The notes under the pieces were generated by a model. It made no database searches. It saw only the letters and a program-made list of their open reading frames with translations, and was not told the DNA's origin. 64,000 nucleotides of DNA, taken from Neobacillus sp. PS2-9 (GTDB taxonomy: Bacteria; Bacillota; Bacilli; Bacillales; Cytobacillaceae). The DNA lies in NCBI RefSeq assembly GCF_030915525.1, contig NZ_CP133269.1, positions 2,329,001-2,393,000 on the forward strand, in the 5' to 3' direction. Below are positions 1 through 8,216 of this stretch, piece after piece (the first letter of the stretch is position 1; each line of letters begins with the position of its first letter). The translations under genes were made by a program, and so were the position numbers.

Positions 1-141
1 AGGACTTAGATATGAGTATAACTCAGTTTGAAAAAATTAACTCATGAAAAAAAAGCAGGGAAATGAGATTACAAAATTGAACTTATAAACAAAGCAACTA
101 ACGGCAGTTACATGCTGTATTTTAATGAATGGAGTGATTGC

Positions 142-1158
142 ATGAGCAAGAATGTCAATCGAAAAATATTATTAGCTAGTCGTCCTAACGGAATGCCAGA
201 TGCAAGTAATTTTGAAATTATTGAGAGCCGGATTCCGGAAATTAGTGAGGGAGAGGTACTCATCCGTACTCTTTATCTATCAGTGGATCCTTATATGCGC
301 GGTAGAATGTCGGATGCAAAATCCTATGCGAAACCTTATGAGGTGGGAGAACCATTTATTGGAGGTATGGTTGGAGAAATCGTTGAATCTAAAAATCCAC
401 GGTTTCAAAAGGGACAATATGTGGAAGGCCGCCTGGAGTGGGCAGAATATAATGTGTCAGATGGTAGTACCATTCGGAAGGTTAATCCTGAATTAGCGCC
501 GATTACCACGGCCCTTCATGTACTAGGAATGCCTGGGTTAACTGCCTATTTTGGGTTAATGTTCATAGGACAGCCGAAGGAAGGGGAAACAGTAGTTGTT
601 TCAGGAGCATCGGGAGCAGTTGGAACAATTGTTGGTCAAATTGCAAAGTTAAAAGGCTGCCGTGTAGTAGGAATTGCAGGAGCAGATGATAAATGTAGCT
701 TTTTAACAGAAGAATTAGGCTTTGATGCTGCTATTAACTATAAAACAGTAGAAAACCTCCGCAAGGCACTAAAGGAAGCTTGTCCTTCAGGAGTCGATGT
801 TTATTTCGACAATGTCGGAGGTAAAGTAAGTGATGCTGTAATGACATTGATTAACTTTCAGTCTCGAACAGCTATTTGCGGACAAATCTCGCAGTATAAC
901 TTAGAAAAGCCGGAGATAGGACCAAGGGTAGCGGGGCAACTGCTGACAACTAGTTCATTGATGAAAGGCTTTATTGTATCTGATTATGCAGATCATAATA
1001 AGGAAGGATTAATTCAGTTATCACAATGGGTAAAAGAAGGTAAGATTCAATACCGCGAGAATATCGTTGAAGGCTTTGAAAATACGGTGGAAGCATTTCT
1101 AGGACTATTCCGTGGAGATAACATTGGTAAACAGTTAGTGAAGGTAGCGGAGGAATAA
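142..1158 (+). CDS. yfmJ: NADP-dependent oxidoreductase, MDR/YfmJ (leukotriene B4 dehydrogenase-like) family
   Basis: Zinc-independent medium-chain reductase; the family reduces alpha,beta-unsaturated ketones or aldehydes with NADPH in the cytosol. The N-terminal half has the family signature SVDPYMRGRM, and the Rossmann half has the nucleotide-binding stretch VSGASGAVGTIVGQ, followed by VDVYFDNVGG and ending in GKQLVKV. No structural zinc cysteines are seen. The ATG at 142 is chosen over the upstream one at 112 because GGAGTG lies just ahead of it and the homologous N-terminus (KNVNRKILLASRP) begins there. Length of 338 residues is normal. It is a monocistron closed by the hairpin that follows. 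The family call is firm; the substrate is unknown. Confidence 0.88.
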   Translation: MSKNVNRKILLASRPNGMPDASNFEIIESRIPEISEGEVLIRTLYLSVDPYMRGRMSDAKSYAKPYEVGEPFIGGMVGEIVESKNPRFQKGQYVEGRLEWAEYNVSDGSTIRKVNPELAPITTALHVLGMPGLTAYFGLMFIGQPKEGETVVVSGASGAVGTIVGQIAKLKGCRVVGIAGADDKCSFLTEELGFDAAINYKTVENLRKALKEACPSGVDVYFDNVGGKVSDAVMTLINFQSRTAICGQISQYNLEKPEIGPRVAGQLLTTSSLMKGFIVSDYADHNKEGLIQLSQWVKEGKIQYRENIVEGFENTVEAFLGLFRGDNIGKQLVKVAEE

Positions 1159-1176
1159 GAAAAATTCAAGCTCCCT

Positions 1177-1217
1177 AATAAGGGGCACAATAATAGTGTC
1201 CCTTATTAAGCTGCTTT
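1177..1217 (+). terminator. Rho-independent terminator after the oxidoreductase
   Basis: AATAAGGGGCAC pairs with GTGTCCCTTATT across an 8-base loop, with one G-U pair, and is followed by a T-rich stretch. It lies 19 bases after the yfmJ stop codon. Confidence 0.75.
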
Positions 1218-1335
1218 TTCATTAAATACGAAGGACTAAATTCATAAGAAGAAAGAAGCTCTTTTTACAGATTTTCCGAACGAGAAAGCCCATGCAGGGC
1301 CTTAGCCCGTCTTTAGACATGGGATGTTCGTGAGG

Positions 1336-1389
1336 TCAAATGCGGAGTTCCACATAAACCGAAAGGTTTGTGGTGCTTCAAGCATTTGA
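1336..1389 (+). repeat. Left-end subterminal hairpin of the IS200/IS605 element
   Basis: Outer arms TCAAATGC and GCATTTGA enclose a second stem, CCACATAAACC with GGTTTGTGG, capped by a GAAA tetraloop. HUH transposases of this family recognise such single-stranded hairpins near the element ends. The position just upstream of the tnpA remnant fits that role, but function is inferred from structure and location. Confidence 0.55.
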
Positions 1390-1453
1390 AAGTATCACGT
1401 CCTTTTTTTGATTCAAAGTTGCAGTAATAATAGTAAACTAATAAAATGTAAGT

Positions 1454-1641
1454 ATGGAAGAATATAGAAGAACTAGTGCTACCGTATCCTTAATCAACTA
1501 TCCTAAACAATTGCGTGAAGAATTTCCGCATCTACAACACTTGCAAGTTTGTGGACACGTTCTTATTTTGTTTCCACTGCTGGAAATGTATCGAGTGAAG
1601 CGATAAAACGATACGTTGAAAATCAGAAAAAGCGTAACTAG
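1454..1641 (+). pseudogene. tnpA: Truncated IS200/IS605 Y1 transposase TnpA remnant
   Basis: The ATG at 1454 begins MEEYRRTSATVSLINY, like the N-terminus of TnpA proteins, but it jumps straight to a C-terminal-like segment (LREEFPHL). It then needs a one-base frame change to continue as LWTRSYFVSTAGNVS...EAIKRYVENQKKRN before TAG at 1639. The middle of the protein, including the HUH pair and most of the catalytic fold, is missing; intact relatives are about 130-150 residues. This is therefore a deletion plus frameshift remnant. The two recognisable ends make the family call secure, although no catalytic residue can be checked. Confidence 0.8.
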
Positions 1642-1657
1642 AAAGGAGCTGATACCT

Positions 1658-3142
1658 ATGGCAAGAAAGACTACACCGACTTATACACTCGAACTCCCAT
1701 TAATTATTCCAGTTTGGCAACAACACCGTTTGGAAAAGAAATTCAATATTGCTCGGTACGTCTACAATTCTTGTCTGGGTGAAGCTCTCAAACGTCATAA
1801 ACGTGTGAAAGTGGATAAAGAGCATCGTGCTTTGCTTTGTGTTCCAAAGTCTAAAGAACGTGAAAAAAAGCTTTCAGATATACGTTTAGCCTACGGCTTT
1901 TCTGAATATGGTTTGCACGATTTCGTGAGAAATGTTCAGCGCAAATTTAAGGGAAATATCGGTAGCTTTGAAGCACAAAAACTTGCTACAAGGGCTTTTC
2001 AAGCAGTCGAGAAACTCCATTTTGGAAAAGCAAAAAAAGTGCACATCAAAGCGTATGATGATGATATTTCTGTTGAAAACAAATCAAATGCTACTGGCTT
2101 GCGGTATGCAGATGGCAACATTCTTTGGGGAGAAAAACCTACAAAGAAACAGCCTAAGCCTAAGAGCCGGCTTTGTATCCCTGTTGTACCAAAAGCAAAG
2201 GATGAATATGCACACCTAGCCTTAATGGATAAGACAAAGTACGTGCGGATCTTGAAGCGTGAAGTGCGTGGCAAGGTTCGCTTTTTTGTCCAACTTGTTC
2301 AAGAAGGCTATCCTCCAACAAAACGAAATCGTAAGGTGGCTGATGATGAAAGCAAACGGGTAGGGATCGACATTGGTTCCTCTACAATCGCCATTAGTAG
2401 TGAAAAAACAGTACAACTTCGAGAACTAGCCCCAGAATGCCATGCTGACGAGAAGAAATTCCGTTGTATTCAGCGAGCAATGGACCGATCACAACGCTCC
2501 ACTAATCCTCAAAACTATAACGAGAACAGCACTACTAAAAAAGGGAGAAAGACGTGGACGTATTCCAAGCGTTATATCCAACTTCGCCGAGAGCGAAAAG
2601 AGCTGTTTCGTAAAATAGCTGTCCACCGAAAACAGTCCCATGAGAAGTTAGCGAACGAAATCTTAGCACTTGGTTCGGATGTACGAGTGGAAACCATGCG
2701 ATTTCAATAGCTACAAAAACGAGCGAAGAAAACGACCCGAAATAAGAAAAACGGCAAGATTAACTCTAAGAAACGGTTTGGTAAATCCATCGCGAATCAT
2801 GCTCCTTCCATGCTGCTAACGATTATTGACCGAAAACTAAGGTATCAAGGACGGTCAATCAAGAAAATTGATACCTATGCTACAAAGGCTAGTCAGTTCA
2901 ATCATTTGACCTGTGAGTATACGAAGAAGCAACTTTCAGATCGTTGGAATTACGTAGGGGAATATCGAATCCAACGTGATTTATATAGTGCTTTTTTAAT
3001 CGGAAACTCAACGGAAACGCTCAATAGGGTTAACCTGGACTTATGCAACGCACAATGGGACATCTTTGTTGAACTGCATAACCGTGAAATTGCACGGTTA
3101 AAACAATTATCTAGTAACACTTTGCGTTGGTTTGTAGCGTAA
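1658..3142 (+). pseudogene. tnpB: TnpB RNA-guided endonuclease with one in-frame stop
   Basis: TnpB proteins are RuvC-fold nucleases guided by an RNA (omega/reRNA) made from the element's right end. A GGAG-type ribosome site precedes the ATG at 1658. The reading frame carries RuvC-I GIDIGSST (Asp238) and RuvC-II VETM (Glu345), then a TAG at 2708-2710. It continues in the same frame as LQKRAKKT... to RDLYSAF (Asp441, RuvC-III) and a stop at 3140-3142. All three acidic positions are retained, so the TAG is the only visible lesion and the full product would be about 494 residues. The usual zinc-knuckle cysteines near the C-terminus are mostly absent. Without readthrough the product stops before RuvC-III and should be inactive. 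Confidence 0.85.
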
Positions 3143-3390
3143 ACACAAATCTGATTGGTCGTGACAACGCCCAAGAGAAGTCGGTATGAAAAGCACACGA
3201 GGGGTCTAAGGCCTGCTTGGAGAAGTGCCTTGCTATACGCAATACATCCGTTAATGTTCTAGGAGAATGTACACCAGTGTTTCGGTAGAAACTCTTTCTG
3301 GAAGGAAAGATAAGGGTACCGTTGAGAAGTGTACGAGGTAACATTATCCCCTATACCCTAGAACCTCATTGCTTTAGCTGTGGGAGTTGT
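3143..3390 (+). ncRNA. Probable omega RNA (reRNA)/right end of the TnpB element
   Basis: About 250 non-coding bases follow the tnpB stop and run to the element end at GCTTTAGCTGTGGGAGTTG. In characterised TnpB systems the guide scaffold is transcribed from the tnpB 3' end and right end, and the guide is the flanking DNA just outside. Location and orientation fit; no secondary structure was computed. The scaffold may begin inside the tnpB coding region. The guide would then start at about 3391-3393. Confidence 0.45.
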
Positions 3391-3596
3391 CAGTTTTTGA
3401 TTGGTGGATTGTTTACGTCTACATGAAACGGAAGAGAATTGTCCGCTTTGTCATTTCCATAGAACTGCTCCTGGATTTCGTTATTTGCCCTATCTTCTTC
3501 AGAACCATCTGAAACGTAGTTCCTAGACCTGAAGTCATAAAATAATTGATCCATTTGTTGATTTGCTTCTACTGCCTCATTTTTGTTTTCTTTCAC
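3390..3596 (-). CDS. Hypothetical 68-residue acidic protein
   Basis: Small hydrophilic, Asn/Asp/Glu-rich protein without membrane segments or cysteines. I do not recognise the family. GTG at 3594-3596 is the start: AAAAGGGGCG lies at suitable distance upstream, and an ATG one base off is out of frame. The stop codon coincides with the right end of the neighbouring IS200/IS605 element, so the last residues (NNPPIKN) may be original or altered by the insertion. It is single and divergent from the NTF2-like gene. Confidence 0.6.
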   Translation of the reverse strand: MKENKNEAVEANQQMDQLFYDFRSRNYVSDGSEEDRANNEIQEQFYGNDKADNSLPFHVDVNNPPIKN

Positions 3597-3821
3597 ATTT
3601 AAACGCCCCTTTTAATCATTTGTAAATATTTTTCCCATTCTGTGCTAAAAGTACAAGTATGTGAAAAAAGTTTTTAAAAGTAGGAAAGAACATGCTTCAT
3701 GAATTACTCGTAAACTGTCCTTCATAAGCGATACTGAGATACCATTCTAGAGTGAAAAAGTTTACAACCAACGCTCACACTTTTAATATAAAATCAATAA
3801 ATAGTAATGGAGTGGAAGCTT

Positions 3822-4154
3822 ATGACGATTGAACAGGTTGTTCAACAACAAATTGAATACTACAACAAACAGGATATTGAAGGTTTTGCCAGTACATATG
3901 CAGATGATATTAGGGTTTACACATTTCCGGATAACACCATAACCTTAAGTGGAAAACAAGAATTGATTGAAAGGTATACAGAAACATTCAAAAAGAAGAA
4001 TTTTGCGGACATAAAAAATCGTTCCATTGTCGGCAACAAAGTAATAGATTGGGAAATTGCAACGAGCGGGCTTACTGGAGAAAGTACAAGCTTAATGGCC
4101 ATTTATGAAGTAGAGAACAATTTAATATCAAAGGTTTGGTTTATACGAGAGTAG
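3822..4154 (+). CDS. NTF2-like/SnoaL-type fold protein
   Basis: A 110-residue alpha+beta protein resembling the nuclear transport factor 2-like superfamily, which includes steroid delta-isomerase-like and SnoaL-like small cytosolic enzymes or binding proteins. Supporting features are the N-terminal helix QQQIEYYNKQDIEGFASTYA, the following strand DDIRVYTFPD, and a C-terminal sheet ending in ISKVWFIRE. ATG at 3822 is preferred over 3807 because GGAGTGG (3809-3815) then serves as the ribosome site. It is a monocistron with its own terminator. The ligand cannot be predicted. Confidence 0.75.
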   Translation: MTIEQVVQQQIEYYNKQDIEGFASTYADDIRVYTFPDNTITLSGKQELIERYTETFKKKNFADIKNRSIVGNKVIDWEIATSGLTGESTSLMAIYEVENNLISKVWFIRE

Positions 4155-4181
4155 GACTTCCATGATGGAAGTTCTTTTTTT
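4155..4181 (+). terminator. Rho-independent terminator
   Basis: GACTTCCAT and ATGGAAGTTC form a stem followed by seven T residues, immediately after the NTF2-like stop codon. Confidence 0.8.
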
Positions 4182-4304
4182 GAATCACATGACGTTAATC
4201 CTTTAAAGTGATGGAGGACAGGCACCAAAAAATAATTTTTTAGAGGGTTAGAGTATTCTTTGTTGAATTTGTTTATAAAAGTAAAATTTGTGAGGTGGGA
4301 GACC

Positions 4305-5474
4305 TTGGACGAGATTCAATATGGATTTTTAGATGAATTTGGGGATTATCGTTTTGACTTTGATAAAAGCGATGTTTCAACCCACTTTATTATTGTTGCC
4401 ATTCTTGTAAAAGATTCTAATAAAGCTAGTTTAGAGCAAGAAATGGATAGGATAAGACAAGTATATGTTCAAACTGGGGATCTAACTTCTAGAAGTTTCG
4501 ACAATGACCATACTCAAAGAATGCAAATTTTGAATGAAATAAAGGATTTACCTTTTAGTGTATATGCCTATGCAATTGATAAGCGAAAAATAAGAGAAGA
4601 CAGCGGCATCATGTCTAAAACTTCATTTTTAAAATATGTAAATAAAATGGTCTATAGGGACCTGAATAGAACGTTTGAACAGCTTGACCTGGTGGCAGAC
4701 GACCGAGATGAAAAATCATTTATACGAGAATTTAAAAGGTATATAAGAACAAAGAGTATCCCTGATTTATTTAATCATTCAACATTTGGGTTTAACAATA
4801 GTAAATCGAATAATCTTCTTCAGTTGGCAGATGTAATCGCTGGAACTTTGGCAAAAGGCTATGATCGTACCCACCAATCTGACCAGTACCGCTCATTTTT
4901 CAAAATTATAAGAAATAAAATAGCAGCCATTAATCTATTACCTCTTGATTATAAGGACTTTCTCTATGATTATAAATCAACGAATCAGGATTCTAGGTAC
5001 AATGACGTTATCATCCAACATTCGGTGAATCTAACCTATCAATATATTGAAAAACATCGAAAAAGTGAGGAAGATGAAGAAAAGCTTCGAATCGATTTTC
5101 TTAAGTTTCTTTTATTTAATCTGAAAGAAAATCCTGATGAATATGTGTATACGGAAGAAATCTTAGATAATCTAAATGCCATTAGGGACTTAAAACTAAA
5201 TCCGCACAACTTCCGCTCAACCGTGGTGTCTAAGCTCCGTGATAGTGGTCTCTTAATTGCTAGCAGCAATAAGGGCTATAAATTACCTGCTTGCTTAAAC
5301 GATTTATATGATTTTGTGAATCTATCAAGTCTAACAATCCACCCAATGATTCAAAGAATATCCAAGTGCAGGGATCAAATTCTTTTAGCAACCGATAATG
5401 AAATCGACATTCTTGGGCAAAAAGGATATGGTTATCTGAAAAAACTTATTGAATTGGAAAAGTTAGGAATTTAA
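4305..5474 (+). CDS. DUF3800 protein with C-terminal winged-helix-like extension
   Basis: The N-terminus IQYGFLDEFGDYRFDF matches the DUF3800 pattern (a [FL]DExG motif in an RNase H-like fold). The second family hallmark, NNLLQLADVIAGTLAKGYD, lies near residue 180. Residues about 255-389 form an added region: a charged linker, then alternating helices ending in VVSKLRDSGLLIASSNKGYKL, which looks like a winged helix. TTG at 4305 is chosen because GAGGTGGGA is correctly placed; the earlier TTG at 4260 has no ribosome site. DUF3800 proteins often occur near mobile elements and defence genes, but their activity is not established. The gene is alone here, next to the decayed IS. Confidence 0.75.
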   Translation: MDEIQYGFLDEFGDYRFDFDKSDVSTHFIIVAILVKDSNKASLEQEMDRIRQVYVQTGDLTSRSFDNDHTQRMQILNEIKDLPFSVYAYAIDKRKIREDSGIMSKTSFLKYVNKMVYRDLNRTFEQLDLVADDRDEKSFIREFKRYIRTKSIPDLFNHSTFGFNNSKSNNLLQLADVIAGTLAKGYDRTHQSDQYRSFFKIIRNKIAAINLLPLDYKDFLYDYKSTNQDSRYNDVIIQHSVNLTYQYIEKHRKSEEDEEKLRIDFLKFLLFNLKENPDEYVYTEEILDNLNAIRDLKLNPHNFRSTVVSKLRDSGLLIASSNKGYKLPACLNDLYDFVNLSSLTIHPMIQRISKCRDQILLATDNEIDILGQKGYGYLKKLIELEKLGI

Positions 5475-5623
5475 ATATTAGGTAGCTCAACTAGGAAAAG
5501 AACAAATAAGGGAAGTTTGTAATTATCGTTATGAATGGTATACTTTTTTTGTCATAATCATGCCTGTCATATCAATGAATTCCCTAAAGGTCTTAAAAAT
5601 ACGAAAAACGGAGGAAAAACAAA

Positions 5624-6127
5624 ATGTATACTTCAATAGCTGAATTTATCCAAGAATGGAATCAGGAAGCAGGGTCTACACAAAAAGTATTAGATGCGTT
5701 AACCGACAATTCCCTTCAACAACAGGTTTCATCGGAAGACCGTACATTAGGCCGAATTGCCTGGCACATTGTTACAAGTACTCCTGGAATGCTAATCGAG
5801 TTCGGAATCAAGGTGGAACCGGTAGAAAATTCAGGAACCGTTCCTTCCTCAGCAAAGGAAATGGCAGAAACATTTCGAAAGGTCAGTGCCGATACATTTG
5901 ACGCAGTGAAACAGCAATGGACGGATGATTCCCTAAAGGAAATGGTTAATGTGTTTGGTATGACAATGCCAAAAGCAGTAACACTTTCATTGCTCATCAA
6001 GCACATCATTCATCACCGTGGTCAAATGACAGTCCTCATGCGTCAGGCAGGATTGAAGGTTCCAGGTATTTATGGGCCAGCAAGAGAAGAATGGACTCAT
6101 ATTGGAATGGATGCTCCAGCACTTTAA
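5624..6127 (+). CDS. DinB family protein (metal-binding four-helix bundle)
   Basis: DinB/YfiT-like fold, usually a His-ligated divalent-metal protein; members include thiol-dependent S-transferases. The triad appears as RIAWHI (His48) and LLIKHIIHHRGQM (His127 and His131). The 167-residue length is typical. A strong GGAGG (CGGAGGAAAAAC) precedes the ATG. It is monocistronic with its own terminator. The fold call is firm; the cofactor thiol and substrate are unknown, and nothing shows damage inducibility. Confidence 0.88.
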   Translation: MYTSIAEFIQEWNQEAGSTQKVLDALTDNSLQQQVSSEDRTLGRIAWHIVTSTPGMLIEFGIKVEPVENSGTVPSSAKEMAETFRKVSADTFDAVKQQWTDDSLKEMVNVFGMTMPKAVTLSLLIKHIIHHRGQMTVLMRQAGLKVPGIYGPAREEWTHIGMDAPAL

Positions 6128-6144
6128 CATGTCAAGATAGAGAG

Positions 6145-6185
6145 AGCCCTTTAAATGCAAAGCTGCATTTAAAAGGCTTTTTTTA
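6145..6185 (+). terminator. Rho-independent terminator after the DinB-like gene
   Basis: AGCC-TTTAAATGCA pairs with TGCATTTAAA-GGCT around an AAGC loop, followed by seven T residues. Confidence 0.85.
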
Positions 6186-6316
6186 TTTATGAATGGGTTG
6201 ATTGTTAACCTCAAGCTAAATGGAATAGAAGACAAATGGAGGGTAAATGCGAATACAACTTGTGGTAGAATTAGATAAACATAGGTGAAATGATCCTTAG
6301 AAGGGATGAGGGCAAT

Positions 6317-7432
6317 TTGGAAAATATATATATGGATTACAATGCTAGTACCCCTTTGGCTCCTGAGGTAGTTGGTGCGATGAAACCTCTGCTACAGGAT
6401 TATTATGGAAATCCTTCAGCCTTACATTGGTCAGGAAAACCAGTTAAGGAATTTTTATATAAAGCAAGAGAACAGGTGGCTGAATTAATTGCTTGTTCTC
6501 CTGGGGAAATCATTTTTACGAGTGGTGGAAGTGAGGCAAATAACCTTGCTTTAAAAGGGTTTTATTTTAAAAATAAGCATAAAGGCAACCATATCATTAC
6601 TTCTAAAATAGAACATCCCGCTATTGTAAGTCCGTGTAAGTTCCTTGAACAAGTAGGGGCAAGGATAACTTACGTAGGCGTTGACCGGTATGGAAGAGTA
6701 TCACCTGAAGAAATCGAAAAGGCTATTACAAAAGAAACAATTCTGATTACAGTCATGCACTCCAATAATGAAATAGGCACGTTACAGCCGATAAAGGAGA
6801 TTGGGGCAATAGCGGAAAGGAATGGAATTGCCTTTCATACAGATGCTTCTCAATCCGTTGGAAAAGTCCCTGTCCAAGTGAATGATTTAAAAGTAGACAT
6901 GCTAACGATTGCTGGTCATAAACTATATGCACCGAAAGGAATTGGTGCGCTATATATAAGAGATGGAATCCAACTTGAACCACTGATACATGGAGCGGGG
7001 CATGAATTTGGACTTCGTGCTGGTACCGAAAATACTTTACTAGCAGTGGGATTGGGTAAGGCATGTGAAATCGCTTCGAAAGAAGTACGGAATCATAGAA
7101 TAAAAGATTTGATCGACTATTTTTGGGGGCAACTAAAGGGAAAGTTTGGTGAACAGGTTTTGCTGAATGGACATCCTGAGGAACGGCTGCCGAATACCTT
7201 GAATGTAAGTTTTGTAAATAAAATAGGCCAAGAACTACTAGAGTCTATTCCTAGTCTTGCTGCATCAACTGGATCAGCGTGTCATGCTGGAAGCATAGAA
7301 CTATCACCTGTTTTAAAGGAGATGAATGTTCCTGAAGAGGTTGGAATGGGAGCAATCCGGTTTAGTTTAGGCAGGAATACAACCAAGGAAGAAATTGATA
7401 GAGTGATTTTATTGTTAAATAAAATAATATGA
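6317..7432 (+). CDS. Cysteine desulfurase (NifS/IscS-like, class V aminotransferase fold)
   Basis: PLP enzyme converting L-cysteine to alanine with persulfide transfer to Fe-S, thiouridine or thiamin pathways. It starts with the family opening MDYNASTPL. The PLP lysine lies in AGHKLYAPKG (Lys202) and the persulfide cysteine in STGSACHAGS (Cys322). Other family blocks are TSGGSEANNLALKG, HSNNEIGTLQPI and HTDASQSVGK. TTG at 6317 is preferred, with GATGAGGG about 5 bases upstream; ATG at 6332 and ATG at 6290 are alternatives. Length 371 fits. No iscU, thiI or mnmA partner is adjacent, so the acceptor is unknown. Confidence 0.9.
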   Translation: MENIYMDYNASTPLAPEVVGAMKPLLQDYYGNPSALHWSGKPVKEFLYKAREQVAELIACSPGEIIFTSGGSEANNLALKGFYFKNKHKGNHIITSKIEHPAIVSPCKFLEQVGARITYVGVDRYGRVSPEEIEKAITKETILITVMHSNNEIGTLQPIKEIGAIAERNGIAFHTDASQSVGKVPVQVNDLKVDMLTIAGHKLYAPKGIGALYIRDGIQLEPLIHGAGHEFGLRAGTENTLLAVGLGKACEIASKEVRNHRIKDLIDYFWGQLKGKFGEQVLLNGHPEERLPNTLNVSFVNKIGQELLESIPSLAASTGSACHAGSIELSPVLKEMNVPEEVGMGAIRFSLGRNTTKEEIDRVILLLNKII

Positions 7433-7505
7433 TATCAAACAACCTGTTTAGAAAAATACAAACTAAAGTGGATCGTCTGGAGAATATGGTATCCATAATA
7501 TAAAG

Positions 7506-7526
7506 AGCCCTTGTTTAGGGCTTTTT
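7506..7526 (+). terminator. Rho-independent terminator after the cysteine desulfurase
   Basis: AGCCCT/AGGGCT stem followed by TTTT, about 75 bases after the stop codon. Confidence 0.7.
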
Positions 7527-7617
7527 ATAATGGATATGAACTTCAAGTGAATAATTTTTCTAATGCGAGTGATTTAAGAAGTGAAAAAGGGAAAATGGCC
7601 TTTTCCAGCACTATTAT

Positions 7618-7764
7618 TTAGTCTAGTGTTTTTATTTCTGTTAAATGTACTAATTCAATATTATGTATGCTTCCGACTTCCTTAATCTCGCAATAACCTG
7701 AAGTATACTTATAAAGAATTACATATCTCTTGCCATTGTAAAAAACATGCGAATTGTTCTCCAT
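7618..7764 (-). CDS. Small hypothetical protein, 48 residues
   Basis: ATG at 7762-7764 is preceded on the reverse strand by GGTGGAG at good distance. The product contains GKRYVILYKYTSGYCEIKEV followed by a short region rich in Ile, Val and Leu, suggesting a small beta-rich protein. It has no signal peptide or membrane helix and one cysteine. I recognise no named family. A clear ribosome site and ordinary codon use support it as a real gene. It is convergent with the cysteine desulfurase. Confidence 0.55.
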   Translation of the reverse strand: MENNSHVFYNGKRYVILYKYTSGYCEIKEVGSIHNIELVHLTEIKTLD

Positions 7765-7924
7765 TATTAGTCTCCACCCTTCAACTTTTTCTTTTTCAAT
7801 ATATTAGAAGGATATGAAAAGTATGTTACTTTTTTAGAGAAACGATCGAAAAAAGAAAGAAATTGACGTAACGGATTTAATATAGGATTAAAGAAATATT
7901 TAGTAAACATAGTGTTTTCTTAAA

Positions 7925-7939
7925 ATGTAAGCGCATACA
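7925..7939. promoter_or_regulatory. Candidate CcpA-binding cre site
   Basis: ATGTAAGCGCATACA fits the Bacillus cre consensus WTGNAANCGNWNNCW at every specified base. It lies 30 bases upstream of the TTG start of the 52-residue gene, where it could repress by roadblock. Binding is inferred from sequence only. Confidence 0.55.
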
Positions 7940-7968
7940 TTTATTAATAAGCACTGGAGGTGATGTAA

Positions 7969-8127
7969 TTGATCTATCCTTATGGTAAAGATTATATCCA
8001 ATACTTGAATGATGAAGGATATTCTAGAATCACCTATGAACAATGGAAAAATAAAATTAGTAAGCAAGAATTAGGTAAAGGGAAAAATGGTAAAGACCAG
8101 ATTCACTCTGGTCCGAAGTACAAGTAG
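7969..8127 (+). CDS. Small hypothetical protein, 52 residues
   Basis: The TTG start at 7969 follows an excellent ribosome site (GGAGGTGATG, 7957-7966). The product opens IYPYGKDYIQYLNDEGYSRI and is basic and Tyr/Lys/Gly-rich, with no cysteine or membrane helix. It ends in HSGPKYK. A terminator follows directly and a cre-like site lies upstream, so it forms a complete small transcription unit, possibly under carbon catabolite control. I do not recognise the family. Confidence 0.65.
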   Translation: MIYPYGKDYIQYLNDEGYSRITYEQWKNKISKQELGKGKNGKDQIHSGPKYK

Positions 8128-8130
8128 GAA

Positions 8131-8152
8131 GCGCCAATAGGCGTTTTTTTTT
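8131..8152 (+). terminator. Rho-independent terminator after the 52-residue gene
   Basis: GCGCC/GGCG(T) stem with an AATA loop followed by nine T residues, 3 bases after the stop codon. Confidence 0.8.
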
Positions 8153-8216
8153 ATTTTTTCGGAATTGACAATTCCTACAAGAAATAAAGTTAGTAGTTTA
8201 ATAATTAAAGCTAATT

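Larger units (their letters stand above)
1284..3392 (+). mobile_element. Decayed IS200/IS605-family element (tnpA remnant plus interrupted tnpB)
   Basis: Architecture is left-end hairpins, a Y1 transposase remnant, tnpB in the same orientation, then a structured right end finishing near GGGAGTTGTCA. Left-end structures are CCCATG (1289-1294) with CATGGG (1318-1323), and TCAAATGC/GCATTTGA (1336-1389) enclosing the stem CCACA-AAACC/GGTTT-TGG. These subterminal hairpins are typical of HUH transposons. tnpA is internally deleted and tnpB carries a stop, so the copy should not move by itself. The exact ends are inferred; the right end falls on the stop codon of the neighbouring reverse-strand gene. 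Confidence 0.8.

Noticed and set aside
5538..5543. GTATAC in GAATGGTATACTTTT upstream of the DinB-like gene
   Set aside because: It lacks the AAAA flank and is isolated 37 kb from the regulon; other lone GTATAC sites (for example 14031) are likewise treated as chance.
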